A stretch of 64,000 nucleotides of DNA from Anaerobacillus arseniciselenatis (GTDB taxonomy: Bacteria > Bacillota > Bacilli > Bacillales > Anaerobacillaceae): the NCBI RefSeq assembly GCF_001865995.1, contig NZ_MLQQ01000018.1, forward strand, positions 248,001-312,000. The letters are read 5' to 3'. Shown one piece after another: positions 16,122 to 25,641 of the stretch; the stretch's first letter is position 1, and every line of letters begins with the position of its first letter. The translations under genes and the position numbers were made by a program. The notes below the pieces were generated by a model. The model did no database searches and had not been told where the DNA came from. It saw nothing but the letters and a program-made list of their open reading frames with translations.

Positions 16122-17450
16122 ATGGGGGAGGTACAACTTCAAAACGTTGAGAAAAAGCAAGTGATCGAACGTTACGGGTTAGAAGCAATACCTAATCATT
16201 TACGGACGACAACAAGCTTGGAATATACAACAATTCAAATTGCCATATCTGTGAACGCTGGTAACGTTCTAGTTCCTGCTTTAGCGGTGTTACAAGGGGG
16301 GCTTTCTTTCTTTTATGCCGTCGTATCGACAATGCTTGGTGCGGGACTCGCATTTTTATTCGTATCTTTTTTAGCACTGCCTGGAGCAAAATATGGAATA
16401 CCGGCGCAATATGCGATCCGCTCGATCATGGGGGTAAAAGGGGCTCGTTACTTAGCTTCACCAGTTCGGACGCTTACTTCGTTATATTGGTTTAGTGTTC
16501 AAACAATCGGTGGTACATATCTTTTAAAAGAAATCCTTGAACGGTTTGCAGGAATTCAAATTCCATTTATTCCGTTGGCACTAACGATGGCAACAATCAT
16601 GGCGGTACTCGCACTAATCGGTTTTCATGCGGTGAAGAAGGTGACAAAATATTTCCTACCGGTGTTGTTTTTAGGTGGGGTCGTAATGTTGTATATTTTT
16701 ATTACTTCTGCCGAATCTGGCAAGACCTTTACAGATGTTTGGACAAAAGAAGGGACGAATCAAATAAGTACGATGCTCTTTTTTGCTAGTCTCGCTTTTG
16801 TGCAATATGTCTCAGGTGTAAGTGCTGCATCTGACATGACGAGATATGCTAAATCATCAAAGCATGGTTTTTACGGCTTATTTGTTGGTAATATGTTCGG
16901 GTTTATGCTCACAGCAATCCTAGGTGCTTATACGGCAACACTCGCGGGTAGTTGGAACCCATATGTCGTCTCGACGCAAATGACAGACTCAACGTTATTT
17001 ATTGTGATTATTTTTGTAGCTGCGATGGCGTCGATGATTTCGATAAATTTAGCGAATGCCTATATCGGTGGCTACAGTCTTTTAAATAGTATCCCGAAAG
17101 TAGGAAGAGTTAAAAGCGCAATTATTTTCGGTGTCGCTGCGATTACATTGAGCGGTTTTCCTACATTAGTTGATGAAGCGCAAGTGTATATTTCACTTTT
17201 AGGTGCATTCGTCATCCCACTATCAGCGGTGATCGTCACTGACTTTATATTAGTGAAAAAACGAAGCTTATCAGCAGATGATTTTGAAAAGATTGCTAGT
17301 GAAAGCTATCATTATAATGTGAAAGGGTTTATTTGCGTCGCCATCGGAATGATCATTTATTTGTTATTACCAGAAAGTTGGTCGCCAGGCTTTGTAACGT
17401 TCGTTTTAACAGGGCTGTTGTATTTTTTGAGTGAAAAGTTTGAGTTTTGA
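16122..17450 (+). CDS. NCS1 family nucleobase permease (cytosine/purine type)
   Basis: A 442-residue protein of about 12 membrane helices belonging to the nucleobase:cation symporter-1 family (cytosine permease/CodB-like). Seen are LEYTTIQIAISVNAGNVLVP near the start, LYWFSVQTIGGTYLL, and VSGVSAASDMTRYAK in the middle, the usual substrate and Na+/H+ site region. It should import a nucleobase or related compound. An AGAGGGAG site precedes the ATG; transcription with the HAD gene is likely because the gap is only 17 bases. Confidence 0.82.
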   Translation: MGEVQLQNVEKKQVIERYGLEAIPNHLRTTTSLEYTTIQIAISVNAGNVLVPALAVLQGGLSFFYAVVSTMLGAGLAFLFVSFLALPGAKYGIPAQYAIRSIMGVKGARYLASPVRTLTSLYWFSVQTIGGTYLLKEILERFAGIQIPFIPLALTMATIMAVLALIGFHAVKKVTKYFLPVLFLGGVVMLYIFITSAESGKTFTDVWTKEGTNQISTMLFFASLAFVQYVSGVSAASDMTRYAKSSKHGFYGLFVGNMFGFMLTAILGAYTATLAGSWNPYVVSTQMTDSTLFIVIIFVAAMASMISINLANAYIGGYSLLNSIPKVGRVKSAIIFGVAAITLSGFPTLVDEAQVYISLLGAFVIPLSAVIVTDFILVKKRSLSADDFEKIASESYHYNVKGFICVAIGMIIYLLLPESWSPGFVTFVLTGLLYFLSEKFEF

Positions 17451-17532
17451 GTGAAGAGTTTTGAATTTTGAGTGTTGAGTTTTGAGTTGTGAATGAAGAG
17501 TGTTGAGTGTTGAGTTGTGAAAGTTACTCGAT
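17440..17532. repeat. GAGTTTTGAGTG simple-sequence tract
   Basis: From the end of the permease gene the sequence is an irregular run of GAGTTTTGAGTG, GTGTTGAG and GAGTTGTGA words. The rest of the gap to 17835 holds a terminator and a promoter (separate entries) and no gene. Confidence 0.7.
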
Positions 17533-17678
17533 GAAGCTTAATACGAACCTTGTTGGATGGTGCTCAAGGATGAAGTGAGTGAAATGCTCTAGGGCTGAGT
17601 GTGTTATTTGTTTGGATTATTTGTTTTAAGCAAGGTTTGATGGCGGTGGGTTTTTCGTCCGGTTTTATACTTTTTTCC

Positions 17679-17712
17679 AGGGAACGATTGAGTTGAGATC
17701 GTTCTCTTTATT
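17679..17712 (+). terminator. Terminator upstream of tryptophanase gene
   Basis: GGGAACGAT pairs with ATCGTTCTC; a short T-rich run follows. It could end permease transcription or act as an attenuator before the lyase gene, but it precedes the best promoter. Confidence 0.6.
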
Positions 17713-17724
17713 TAATTTTAAAAC

Positions 17725-17780
17725 TTTAATGCATAAACGCGTTAATTTGTGTTGCTATCCTGATCAGCTAAATGTATAAT
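17725..17780 (+). promoter_or_regulatory. Promoter of tryptophanase gene
   Basis: TTGCTA (17752-17757) and TATAAT (17775-17780) with a 17-base spacer form a good sigma-A promoter. Just upstream, ATAAACGCGTTAAT (about 17733-17746) resembles a catabolite responsive element core and would fit repression by sugars. No tnaC-like leader peptide is seen between the promoter and the gene. Confidence 0.65.
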
Positions 17781-17835
17781 TGAACCAATATCAGAAAATT
17801 CCAAACTATAAAAGTATTTAGCAGGAGGTTATGTT

Positions 17836-19296
17836 ATGTCGGAAGTGAAGTTTTTTTATGGTGATGCAGTTCCTCTAGAGATGCATAAAGTACGTATCGT
17901 TCAAAAGTTAAACCTATTACCGATTGAACAACGTCAGGAGGCAATGGAAAAAGCGGGTTATAATACGTTTTTACTACAAAACCCTGACGTTTTTATGGAT
18001 ATGCTAACGGATAGTGGTGTTAATGCTATGAGCGATAAGCAACAAGCTGCGATGATGCAAGCTGATGATAGCTATGCTGGCTCTGAAACATTTACACGAC
18101 TTGATGAAAAAGTAAGAGAAATTTTTGATACCGAATATTTTTTACCATTACACCAAGGCCGCGCATGTGAAAATCTTCTATCAAAACTTTTCGTTAAACC
18201 GGATACGATTGTCCCGATGAATTACCATTTTACAACATCAAAAGCTCATATCGTTATTAATGGAGGAAAGGTTGAAGAAATTTTTATTGATGAAGCATTG
18301 AAGATTAATAGTGAACACCCGTTCAAAGGAAATATGGATATCGATAAACTGAAAGCACTTATTGCTATAAATGGTGCAGAAAAAATATCTTATGTACGAA
18401 TGGAAGCTGGAACAAACTTAATAGGTGGGCAACCTTTTTCTCTAGAAAATTTACAAGAAGTCCGTCAAGTTTGTGATGATCACGGATTAATGATTGTGCT
18501 AGATGCTAGTTTACTAGCTGATAACCTTTACTTCATTAAAGAGCGCGAAGAACAATGTAAAGAGATGACGATTAAAGAGATTACAAGAGCGATATCTAAC
18601 CTTTGTGATATTACTTATTTTTCTGCAAGAAAATTAGGAAATGGTCGTGGTGGCGGAATTTGTACGAACAATAAAGAAGCATATATGAAAATACGTGAGT
18701 TAATTCCATTATACGAAGGGTTTCTTACATACGGAGGAATGTCGGTTCGTGAAATGGAAGCGATTACGGTCGGCTTAGAGGAAACGATGGATGAGAATAT
18801 GATTAACCAAGCACCGCAATTCATTGCTTACATGACAAATGAACTTCAAAAAAGAGGGGTACCGGTAATTACACCTCCTGGGGGATTAGGTTGTCATCTC
18901 GATGCGAGCGCGTTTCTAGACCACTTACCACAAACAAAATATCCGGCTGGAGCACTAGCAGCAGCACTTTATATTGCTAGCGGGATCCGTGGAATGGAGC
19001 GAGGAACATTATCTGAGCAAAGAGATGAAGATGGTATCGAAGAATTAGCCCATATGGAACTCGTGCGTCTCGCAATGCCTAGAAGAGTATTTACACTTTC
19101 TCAAATCAAATATGCCATCGATCGAATTACTTGGCTATACGAAAATCGTAGGCTTATCGGTGGATTGAAATTTGTTGAAGAGCCAAACGTATTACGCTTT
19201 TTCTTTGGCACATTAACAACAGACTCCAATTGGCCAGATGCTTTAGTAGATAAATATCGTCAAGATTTGGGGAAAGTTTGTAATCTTTTTTGTTAA
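17836..19296 (+). CDS. Tryptophanase/tyrosine phenol-lyase family beta-eliminating lyase
   Basis: A 486-residue PLP enzyme of the aromatic beta-eliminating lyase family, expected to split L-tryptophan to indole, pyruvate and ammonia or L-tyrosine to phenol. HQGRACENLL, NYHFTTSKAH and the C-terminal RLAMPRRVFT are in the expected places. The PLP region reads YFSARKLGNGRGGGICTN rather than the usual SAKKDxxVxxGG, though the second basic position (Lys) that binds PLP is kept; this points to a divergent subgroup. AGGAGG precedes the ATG. Free-standing, with its own promoter and terminator. Substrate preference is not certain. Confidence 0.8.
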   Translation: MSEVKFFYGDAVPLEMHKVRIVQKLNLLPIEQRQEAMEKAGYNTFLLQNPDVFMDMLTDSGVNAMSDKQQAAMMQADDSYAGSETFTRLDEKVREIFDTEYFLPLHQGRACENLLSKLFVKPDTIVPMNYHFTTSKAHIVINGGKVEEIFIDEALKINSEHPFKGNMDIDKLKALIAINGAEKISYVRMEAGTNLIGGQPFSLENLQEVRQVCDDHGLMIVLDASLLADNLYFIKEREEQCKEMTIKEITRAISNLCDITYFSARKLGNGRGGGICTNNKEAYMKIRELIPLYEGFLTYGGMSVREMEAITVGLEETMDENMINQAPQFIAYMTNELQKRGVPVITPPGGLGCHLDASAFLDHLPQTKYPAGALAAALYIASGIRGMERGTLSEQRDEDGIEELAHMELVRLAMPRRVFTLSQIKYAIDRITWLYENRRLIGGLKFVEEPNVLRFFFGTLTTDSNWPDALVDKYRQDLGKVCNLFC

Positions 19297-19353
19297 AATA
19301 CACTTGATGTTTGTCCCCATTCAACAAAAATGATCATATTAGTAATAAGAGTG

Positions 19354-19392
19354 ATCCGTGCGTACTCTAACTTTATACGCACGGATATTTTT
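19354..19392 (+). terminator. Terminator after lyase gene
   Basis: ATCCGTGCGTA pairs perfectly with TACGCACGGAT; a T-rich run follows. Confidence 0.9.
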
Positions 19393-19568
19393 GCTAATAA
19401 TCCATAATACTGAGTATAGAATTTTTAAAGGGGTTACCGATAATCGGTTTGTATCAAAATAAATAAACGATGTACAATGAGAGTGTTACAAAATGTTAGG
19501 TCACCACTGACAAATATTTTTTACAATCTGCTAATGACGCTTATAATGGTGGTGCATTTCGAACACCT

Positions 19569-20123
19569 TCATACATCTTTAAAAAACAAAACGACCACTG
19601 CCAACAGTATAAAACATGCCCCAGAAAAAAACTCAGCATAATCCCGTACGACTTTTACACTGACCTTCCCGGCAAAAGTCGAACCGAGCCACACGAAAAC
19701 CAAACTAGTTAACCACGCTAAAACGCTCGTTACTATGATTGGAAAATCGGTTAATCCCCCTGAAAATCCAGCAGCAAACGAATCAATTCCAAGGGCTAAA
19801 CCTAAAATAATCGCTGCCTTCCAACCAATCTTACTGGCAGTTGGATTCGGGTCGTCTGCTTCGGGAACTTTAAAGCCTTGCCAAATCAACCAAATCCCAA
19901 TCCCAGCTAAAACAAGTGAGGCAATGTATATAGCCCAATTCCCAGGGATGTATTCCGCAAGTTCGTCTCCAATCAATAAACCTGCAGCCATCGTAACCCC
20001 TGATAAAATTGAAATGATCCAAATCACCCGCCACGGAATTTTCCCTTTTATCCCTAATGAAAAACCGACGCCAAGGTCGTCTAAATTTGATGCCACTACT
20101 AACACGATGATTTGCCAAAACAA
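19569..20123 (-). CDS. MntP/YtaF family membrane protein
   Basis: A 184-residue protein of six predicted membrane helices in two halves. The repeated Asp motifs NLDDLGVGFSLGIKG (about 13-27) and LGLALGIDSFAAGFSGG mark the MntP/YtaF group: MntP exports Mn2+, YtaF is a sporulation membrane protein. The N-terminal DDLGVG form and the host favour YtaF, but the two cannot be separated safely. The start is TTG at 20123 with GGGGTGG upstream on the minus strand, right after a possible 38-codon hydrophobic leader frame. Confidence 0.75.
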   Translation of the reverse strand: MFWQIIVLVVASNLDDLGVGFSLGIKGKIPWRVIWIISILSGVTMAAGLLIGDELAEYIPGNWAIYIASLVLAGIGIWLIWQGFKVPEADDPNPTASKIGWKAAIILGLALGIDSFAAGFSGGLTDFPIIVTSVLAWLTSLVFVWLGSTFAGKVSVKVVRDYAEFFSGACFILLAVVVLFFKDV

Positions 20124-20126
20124 AAG

Positions 20127-20243
20127 CTACCACCCCTTCGTACCAACTTTTCCACTTAAACTATTTATAAAAGAATTGGATATACCTACAATAGAAAATA
20201 CACAAAGAATTACAGCGCCAATCACGCCAACCGCAAAAAGCAC
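20127..20243 (-). CDS. Possible 38-aa membrane peptide upstream of YtaF-like gene
   Basis: A GTG-started frame with AAGGA at a loose distance encodes one membrane helix (VLFAVGVIGAVILCVFSIVG) and a short basic tail. Its stop codon lies 3 bases before the TTG of the YtaF-like gene, so it could couple translation of that gene. Nothing else supports it. Confidence 0.35.
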   Translation of the reverse strand: MLFAVGVIGAVILCVFSIVGISNSFINSLSGKVGTKGW

Positions 20244-20321
20244 AAGATGAATGATCCTTACTTCTCATAACCATACTATCATCAAGGATAAGTAAATCCT
20301 AGAAAGAAAGGAAGATATATC

Positions 20322-21779
20322 ATTTGTAAAAAAATTATCATTTCACTGATCACGATTTTATTTTTTATTAATATACAAATTGCAACGAGCTATAGTCAAG
20401 AAACGGTTACATTTGAAAAAAGTTTAAATGATTTTTTACAAAATGATGCTCGTTTATCTAATGTTCTAGCTAGTGTAAGTGTTCGATCTGCCACAACCGG
20501 TGAATTGATTTATAACTACAATGGTGACACTTTGTTACGTCCTGCATCCAATTTAAAACTGCTCACAGCAGCTTCAGCATTATCGGCATTAGGGAAAGAA
20601 TATACATTTAGTACTGAAATTTATACTGACGGAAAATTAAAAGGGAAAAACCTGAAAGGTAATCTTTATATAAAAGGAAAAGGCGACCCTGCTCTTTTAC
20701 GATCTGACATTGATCAAATCGTGCATATTTTAAAAAAACAAGGGATTGAAAAAATCCATGGTGACCTTATTGCAGATGACTCCTGGTATGATGATGTCCG
20801 TTATTCGATCGATTTACCTTGGAGTGACGAAACCATGGGTTACGGAGCACAGATTTCAGCTTTAACGTTTGCGGCCAAAAAGCATCACGACCCAGGGACA
20901 GTGATCGTTAAGGTTCAGCCTGGAAAATCGGTAGGTAAAAAAGCTTTAGTAACTGTAGAGCCTCACACTGAGAAAATAAAAATCATTAACGAAACAATAA
21001 CGGTTACCGAAAAGGGACAAAACACTCTCACTATTAACCGCGAACACGGAACTAATACAATCGTTATAAATGGGGAGATCCTTCTTAACGATGAGATGAT
21101 TGAAAACTCTATATCTGTTTGGGAGCCAACCGATTTCACCTTATATTTATTCAAACTGTCTCTAAAAGACCACGGCATTAAGCTAACTGAAAAAATGAAA
21201 AGAGGTGCAACACCAACTGAAGCTACGATGTTAACTAAACACTCATCAAAGCCATTGTCACAACTCATTGTCCCGTTAATGAAACTCAGTAACAATGCTT
21301 ATGCGGAGATGTTCACAAAAGAAATGGGGAAGAAGATCCACTGGGAAGGAAACTGGGAAAAAGGATTAGAAGTCATCGGTGCTGAACTCGAAAAACTAGG
21401 TTTAGACCCAAATCAACTTTTTTTAAGAGATGGTTCCGGTATTTCACACGTCAACTTAATTTCTACTAATCAAATTTCAAAATTGTTATATGAGATCCAA
21501 AGGCAAGAGTGGTTTCCGCTTTTTTTTGATTCCTTACCGGTCGCTGGGTCTGAGGATGAGCTAGAAGGAGGGACGTTAAGATACAGATTGAAAGGTACTT
21601 CGACTTATCGAAATGTTCATGCAAAAACAGGGACACTGACGACCGTAAGTTCGATCTCTGGTTACACGAAAACAAAGGCTGGTGAAATACTGACATTTTC
21701 GATCATCTTAAATAATTTAATCGACGACTATTCTGGAAAAAGTATCGAGGATCAAATTGTTACAATTTTAACGAAGTAG
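20322..21779 (+). CDS. D-alanyl-D-alanine carboxypeptidase, PBP4 type (S13)
   Basis: A 485-residue penicillin-binding protein of peptidase family S13 (DacB/PBP4). Catalytic motifs are ASNLK (SxxK), LSNN (SxN) and AKTG (KTG), in order. It should trim or cleave peptidoglycan peptides outside the membrane. The frame runs up to a signal peptide (CKKIIISLITILFFINIQIA) that contains no ATG, GTG or TTG start; an in-frame stop lies upstream at about 20290. AAAGGAAG (20307-20314) stands 7 bases before ATT at 20322, so AUU is the likely start codon. A TTG at 20505 would remove the signal peptide and part of the fold. Confidence 0.82.
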   Translation: MCKKIIISLITILFFINIQIATSYSQETVTFEKSLNDFLQNDARLSNVLASVSVRSATTGELIYNYNGDTLLRPASNLKLLTAASALSALGKEYTFSTEIYTDGKLKGKNLKGNLYIKGKGDPALLRSDIDQIVHILKKQGIEKIHGDLIADDSWYDDVRYSIDLPWSDETMGYGAQISALTFAAKKHHDPGTVIVKVQPGKSVGKKALVTVEPHTEKIKIINETITVTEKGQNTLTINREHGTNTIVINGEILLNDEMIENSISVWEPTDFTLYLFKLSLKDHGIKLTEKMKRGATPTEATMLTKHSSKPLSQLIVPLMKLSNNAYAEMFTKEMGKKIHWEGNWEKGLEVIGAELEKLGLDPNQLFLRDGSGISHVNLISTNQISKLLYEIQRQEWFPLFFDSLPVAGSEDELEGGTLRYRLKGTSTYRNVHAKTGTLTTVSSISGYTKTKAGEILTFSIILNNLIDDYSGKSIEDQIVTILTK

Positions 21780-21780
21780 G

Positions 21781-21865
21781 GGGGTGTCCCCAAAAAGTTG
21801 GCCCCAGCAATTAGCGACTTTTTTTAGTACTAAGCTAGGGCTGATTCCCTTTTTGTGACACTTTA
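21781..21865. terminator. Long imperfect hairpin between convergent genes
   Basis: GTGTCCCCAAAAAG near 21784 pairs with CTTTTTGTGACAC near 21850, with AT-rich tracts on both sides. Its position between two convergent genes fits a bidirectional terminator; an old insertion-sequence end is an alternative. Confidence 0.45.
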
Positions 21866-21872
21866 TTTATTT

Positions 21873-22151
21873 TTAATGATGATGATCTTGACCGTTTGTT
21901 TCTGCAGGATTAGCATCCACGGCAATTTGGTACGCATCTAAAATCGAATCTCTTTCAACGGGATCTGTAATTCCAACTAAATATTGCTCATCTTCATTTT
22001 CTTCAATTCTCATAAGTAGCGTTTCTTCATGACTACGTAGAAGCGCATATGAATTTTCCTCCATATCAAATAGAGCTTCAACGTTATAATCCTCCACATT
22101 ACCTTCATCATCTTCAATCGTTATTTTATCACGTAAGTGCTCGTTTTCCAT
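21873..22151 (-). CDS. DUF1292 family protein (YrzB-like)
   Basis: A 92-residue acidic protein. DKITIEDDEGNVEDYNVEAL and FDMEENSYALL, then DEQYLVGITDPVERD, match DUF1292 (B. subtilis YrzB). A His-rich tail (QDHHH) is extra. The family is of unknown function and usually sits with yrrK/yrzL; here it is alone. AGAGGTG precedes the ATG. Confidence 0.8.
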   Translation of the reverse strand: MENEHLRDKITIEDDEGNVEDYNVEALFDMEENSYALLRSHEETLLMRIEENEDEQYLVGITDPVERDSILDAYQIAVDANPAETNGQDHHH

Positions 22152-22218
22152 TGGTCCACACCTCTCATTTAAAAGTTCGTTTTAATTTTCCCTTACAAGC
22201 CTCACTTAATGCTGTGAT

Positions 22219-22570
22219 TTGGATGTAATAATTTGTCTGTGGTCTAGTCGCGATGCAAAAAGAGGGAGTTTAGCAAACAATTGTGATAATCTTTTAAGTT
22301 TAGATCGTTTTGTAGATGAGTTAGATCAAGTGATCGCCCACTTTAATTTAGAAAAAGTACATATTTTAGGGCACTCGTGGGGCACGACATTAGCTGCCGC
22401 TTATTATTTAGCAATGGTTTTTTTATGAAAAATTGGCCTTACTTACTAGCAATATTATTGGTCTTTTCTCTATATACGATGCGACAAAGAAATTATAATA
22501 GAATAATAACAACTGATTCAACGATATGTCGTTGCGAGATATTTTAACGAAACTACAGGAGATGTTGAAT
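22219..22570 (+). pseudogene. Remnant of alpha/beta hydrolase (proline iminopeptidase type)
   Basis: Only the middle of the protein is readable: NLLSLDRFVDELDQVIAHF then LEKVHILGHSWGTTLAAAYY, the nucleophile elbow GHSWG of proline iminopeptidase-like hydrolases. The N-terminal oxyanion segment and all residues after the elbow, including the catalytic Asp and His, are missing or out of frame. The sequence after 22428 is AT-rich debris. A dead gene under decay. Confidence 0.7.
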
Positions 22571-22588
22571 AAATAAGGGGAAATTGAC

Positions 22589-23362
22589 GTGATAGTTAAA
22601 GAAGCGAATGTAGCCTATAAAATTAACGAGCCACTGAACGAACAAAAAATCGATGAAAAGAATTCTTATCACGATTTTGCAAATTTAATGACGACAGTTT
22701 TAATTGTTTTTTCCTTATACACTTTAACCTTAATTCCACTTCGAAGTTTTGTCGAACATTTTGGAGTTTCAACGTTTGTCGATATCGCCTTAATTGCAAT
22801 TTTTACAATCGTTATCTTTATATTTATAAAAAAGAGTAGATACTCATTAGCGACTTTCGGATTGACACTAAGTAAATGGAAAATCCACGTCCGGGAGGCG
22901 ACGCTCTTGACGCTTCCGATTCTTATTTTCTTCTTGATTTTAAAATGGGGACTTATTACGTTTGTCTCAGCGTACTCACATATTCGTTTATTTAATTTAG
23001 GCGCAGCGTTTACTGATATTGAGTTTACGTTGACGATCTTTCTCGGAACTGTGCTTATTTACATTGTTTTCTGTTTCATACAAGAATTTATCGCAAGAGG
23101 CGGGCTACAATCGGCGTTTCAACTTTTGCTTCCAAACGGAAAAGGGAAAACGTTTAAAGCAATTTTGCTTTCTAATTTATTATTTGCCGTGGCGCACACT
23201 CATATTGGAACGGTATTTGCTTTAGCGGCATTTATTCCTGGACTGTTTTGGGGTTGGATGTATGCACGTCAAAAGTCGATCATCGGTGTTAGTGTTTCTC
23301 ACATATTAATTGGGGTATGGGTATTGTTCATCTTAGGTTTTTCGGAGTTTATAAATAATTAA
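22589..23362 (+). CDS. CPBP family intramembrane protease-like protein
   Basis: A 257-residue membrane protein with about eight helices. The C-terminal half carries CPBP (CAAX protease/bacteriocin-processing) motifs: FIQEFIARGGLQ (motif 1), NLLFAVAHTHIG (motif 2) and VSHILIG (motif 3). Motif 1 normally reads EExxxR; here the first Glu is Gln, so catalysis may be weakened or the protein may be a non-protease relative. GTG at 22589 follows AAGGGGAAA. It follows the hydrolase remnant and precedes a repeat cluster. Confidence 0.75.
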   Translation: MIVKEANVAYKINEPLNEQKIDEKNSYHDFANLMTTVLIVFSLYTLTLIPLRSFVEHFGVSTFVDIALIAIFTIVIFIFIKKSRYSLATFGLTLSKWKIHVREATLLTLPILIFFLILKWGLITFVSAYSHIRLFNLGAAFTDIEFTLTIFLGTVLIYIVFCFIQEFIARGGLQSAFQLLLPNGKGKTFKAILLSNLLFAVAHTHIGTVFALAAFIPGLFWGWMYARQKSIIGVSVSHILIGVWVLFILGFSEFINN

Positions 23363-23375
23363 CCCGTAATTATTA

Positions 23376-23552
23376 CGGACATGAGAGACCTTATTTCAAT
23401 AATTTATTTAATTTTTGGTATTTGGCGGACACCAGAGCCCTTATTCCCTCTAAATCAACAGTTTTTGCTTCGTTTTTTGCAAAATAAGGCCCCTCATGTC
23501 CGGTTATTCTTAAAATTACGTTTTTTTGGTGAAATAAGGGCTCTGGTGTCCG
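23376..23552. repeat. CGGACA...CTTATT interlocked inverted repeats
   Basis: Four related 22-mers: A at 23376 (CGGACATGAGAGACCTTATT), B at 23426 (CGGACACCAGAGCCCTTATT), A' at 23482 and B' at 23531. A' is the reverse of A, B' the reverse of B, in the order A-B-A'-B', so the two hairpins exclude each other or form a pseudoknot. Related words are at 36717-36844. No gene lies here. Confidence 0.75.
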
Positions 23553-23621
23553 TTTAGATCAGAATAATTTTAAGCGAAAAAAGTCAGAATATAGATACAA
23601 CATTTTTTAGGAGGTTTGAAA

Positions 23622-23879
23622 ATGGAGCAGCCTGGACTAACTTATTTTGAGAAGCTTGAAAAAATTTATGTATTAACAGAAACTGGACAAATGCTTCGTG
23701 AAAAAATGACACAACTCCAAAACAATAATGAACCTTACGAGCATATTCAAGAAGATTTAAATAAAATTGAACAAGAAATTAGTGCTTATACGAACGGTGC
23801 TGCGATTCATGACTTAGACTTTTCGAACATTTCCTTAGTAAATCCTGCATTATATACAACCTTTGAAGATTCCTATTAG
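23622..23879 (+). CDS. Hypothetical protein (85 aa)
   Basis: AGGAGG (23610) precedes the ATG at 23622. The protein starts MEQPGLTYFEKLEKIYVLTE, is mostly helical with a Glu/Gln-rich middle and ends in a less charged tail. No family is recognised. It is followed by a terminator and then a convergent chemoreceptor gene. Confidence 0.65.
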   Translation: MEQPGLTYFEKLEKIYVLTETGQMLREKMTQLQNNNEPYEHIQEDLNKIEQEISAYTNGAAIHDLDFSNISLVNPALYTTFEDSY

Positions 23880-23885
23880 ACAAAT

Positions 23886-23928
23886 GAAGGCTTTTCGCAA
23901 GTTGTGGCGAATAGCCTTCGTTTTTTAT
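23886..23928 (+). terminator. Terminator after 85-aa gene
   Basis: GAAGGCT pairs with AGCCTTC around a long loop with further pairing; six T follow. Confidence 0.75.
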
Positions 23929-23952
23929 AAAGAAAATATATAGTGGAGATTA

Positions 23953-25641
23953 TTATACTTTGAAGCTCATTACTAGTTCTTGTAATTCTTCGGCCATGTC
24001 TGCTAATTGGTTCGCTGAATGAGAAACTTCTTCCATCGAAGAAAGTTGTTCTTCTGCGGCTACAGATACTTCTTGCGATTGTCCAGTAATTGAATGGTTT
24101 AATTTTCGGACATCATTCATCGCTTTCGTTACTTCATCAGAGCCAGATGCTAGCTGTTGTGCCGCAGCAGAAACGTCTTGCATTTGTCCTGCTGTATTAT
24201 TGACGGCCTTTTGAATTTTCTTGAAGGCTTCACCGGTCTGGTTTACAGCTGTTACCCCTTTATTTACTTCATGTGCACCACTATCCATGGCCTCAACAAT
24301 TGCAGCAATTTTTAGCTGAATTTGTTCGACGATCGTTGATATTTGCTTTGTTGATTTTGTTGATTTTTCAGCGAGTTTGCGAACTTCATCAGCGACTACT
24401 GCGAAACCTCTACCAGCCTCACCTGCTCTGGCTGATTCGATCGCTGCGTTTAAAGCGAGTAAGTTCGTTTGGTCAGCGATATTGTTAATTAGATCTACGA
24501 TTTGACTAATTTCTTTCGATTGAACTCCGAGTTCTTCTACCATTTTTTTAGAATGTGATACTTTATTATTAACAAGCCCCATTTGCTTAATGCCATCTTT
24601 AATTTTTGCACTTCCTTCGTCCGATAATTGTTGAACATCAGTTGCGGACTCGGTTACTGCTACGACATTGTTAGTAATTTGTTGAATGCCTACAGCCATT
24701 TGCCCGACCGTCTGATTCGTTTCATCGACGTGGTCAGATTGGTTTTGTAAATTTTCCGATACGTTCGTAATGCTTAAAGCAATTTGGTTCGTTGCTGAAG
24801 ACGTTTGCTCAGCACTTGCCGATAATTGTTCAGAAGATGCTGATAGATCATTTGCTGAGTCACTCACTTTAAATATCATATTTTTTAAGTTATCGTGCAT
24901 TTTATTAAACGATTCCGCTAACCTTCCTAGCTCATCACGATTTTTAATTTGCAATGTTTCTCCTGTTAAATCGCCATTGGCGATTTTTTCAGCGCCGTTA
25001 GCTATTGCTAAAACTGGCTTTGAAATTTGTTTACTAATGATATATGTGACAGCAGCTGCGAATAATAAAGCAATCGTGCTTACAATGAGTAACGTAGAAA
25101 TTAAGGTGACCATACTACTGTTCACTAACTCACGAAAATCATCTTTCATCATTTGTTGGTATTGTAAAAATTGATTTGAGGTTTCAGCGAATTTTATGAT
25201 GATTGGACTGCCTTCATTTTGTAGTAGGGAGATCATGTCATCTGTGCGTTCTTCTTGTTTCATTAAGATGGCTTCGTTTGCGATGACCTCATATTGCTCT
25301 TGTAATTGATTTAATTGAGCTAAATAATTAGCTCCAGTTTCGTCAACGATTCCTTCTAAATGATTGCTTAATTCATTGTAGTTGTTAACGGCTAATTGAA
25401 ATTGATCGATATAATATTCATCACTATCAAGCAAGTAACTACGAACCGTTACTTGTTGGTCTTTGATTTCAATAATCATTTGTTGAACGAGGTCCTCTTT
25501 TAAAACGCGGTCATCGAGTAACTCTTCATACAAAGAATTGACATTGTTAGTTTCATAATAACTAAACCCGGCAATTCCAGCGATGAACAAAATGAGAGCG
25601 AAAAAGCTAAATGACAACTTTTTAGCTACTGTTAACTTCAT
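23953..25641 (-). CDS. Methyl-accepting chemotaxis protein (four-helix sensor)
   Basis: A 562-residue transmembrane receptor: N-terminal helix (about 10-27), a helical extracellular sensor of about 150 residues rich in Gln/Glu (4HB-type), a second helix (about 178-200), HAMP (about 203-255) and a cytoplasmic signalling coiled coil with the hairpin tip [28 protein letters not shown] region. It should feed the CheA/CheW pathway. AAGGAG precedes the ATG. The gap 25642-26032 before the next gene shows no further gene. Confidence 0.92.
   Translation of the reverse strand: MKLTVAKKLSFSFFALILFIAGIAGFSYYETNNVNSLYEELLDDRVLKEDLVQQMIIEIKDQQVTVRSYLLDSDEYYIDQFQLAVNNYNELSNHLEGIVDETGANYLAQLNQLQEQYEVIANEAILMKQEERTDDMISLLQNEGSPIIIKFAETSNQFLQYQQMMKDDFRELVNSSMVTLISTLLIVSTIALLFAAAVTYIISKQISKPVLAIANGAEKIANGDLTGETLQIKNRDELGRLAESFNKMHDNLKNMIFKVSDSANDLSASSEQLSASAEQTSSATNQIALSITNVSENLQNQSDHVDETNQTVGQMAVGIQQITNNVVAVTESATDVQQLSDEGSAKIKDGIKQMGLVNNKVSHSKKMVEELGVQSKEISQIVDLINNIADQTNLLALNAAIESARAGEAGRGFAVVADEVRKLAEKSTKSTKQISTIVEQIQLKIAAIVEAMDSGAHEVNKGVTAVNQTGEAFKKIQKAVNNTAGQMQDVSAAAQQLASGSDEVTKAMNDVRKLNHSITGQSQEVSVAAEEQLSSMEEVSHSANQLADMAEELQELVMSFKV

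Noticed and set aside
22219..22428. Intact small hydrolase gene
   Set aside because: Only the nucleophile elbow region remains; catalytic Asp and His are absent.
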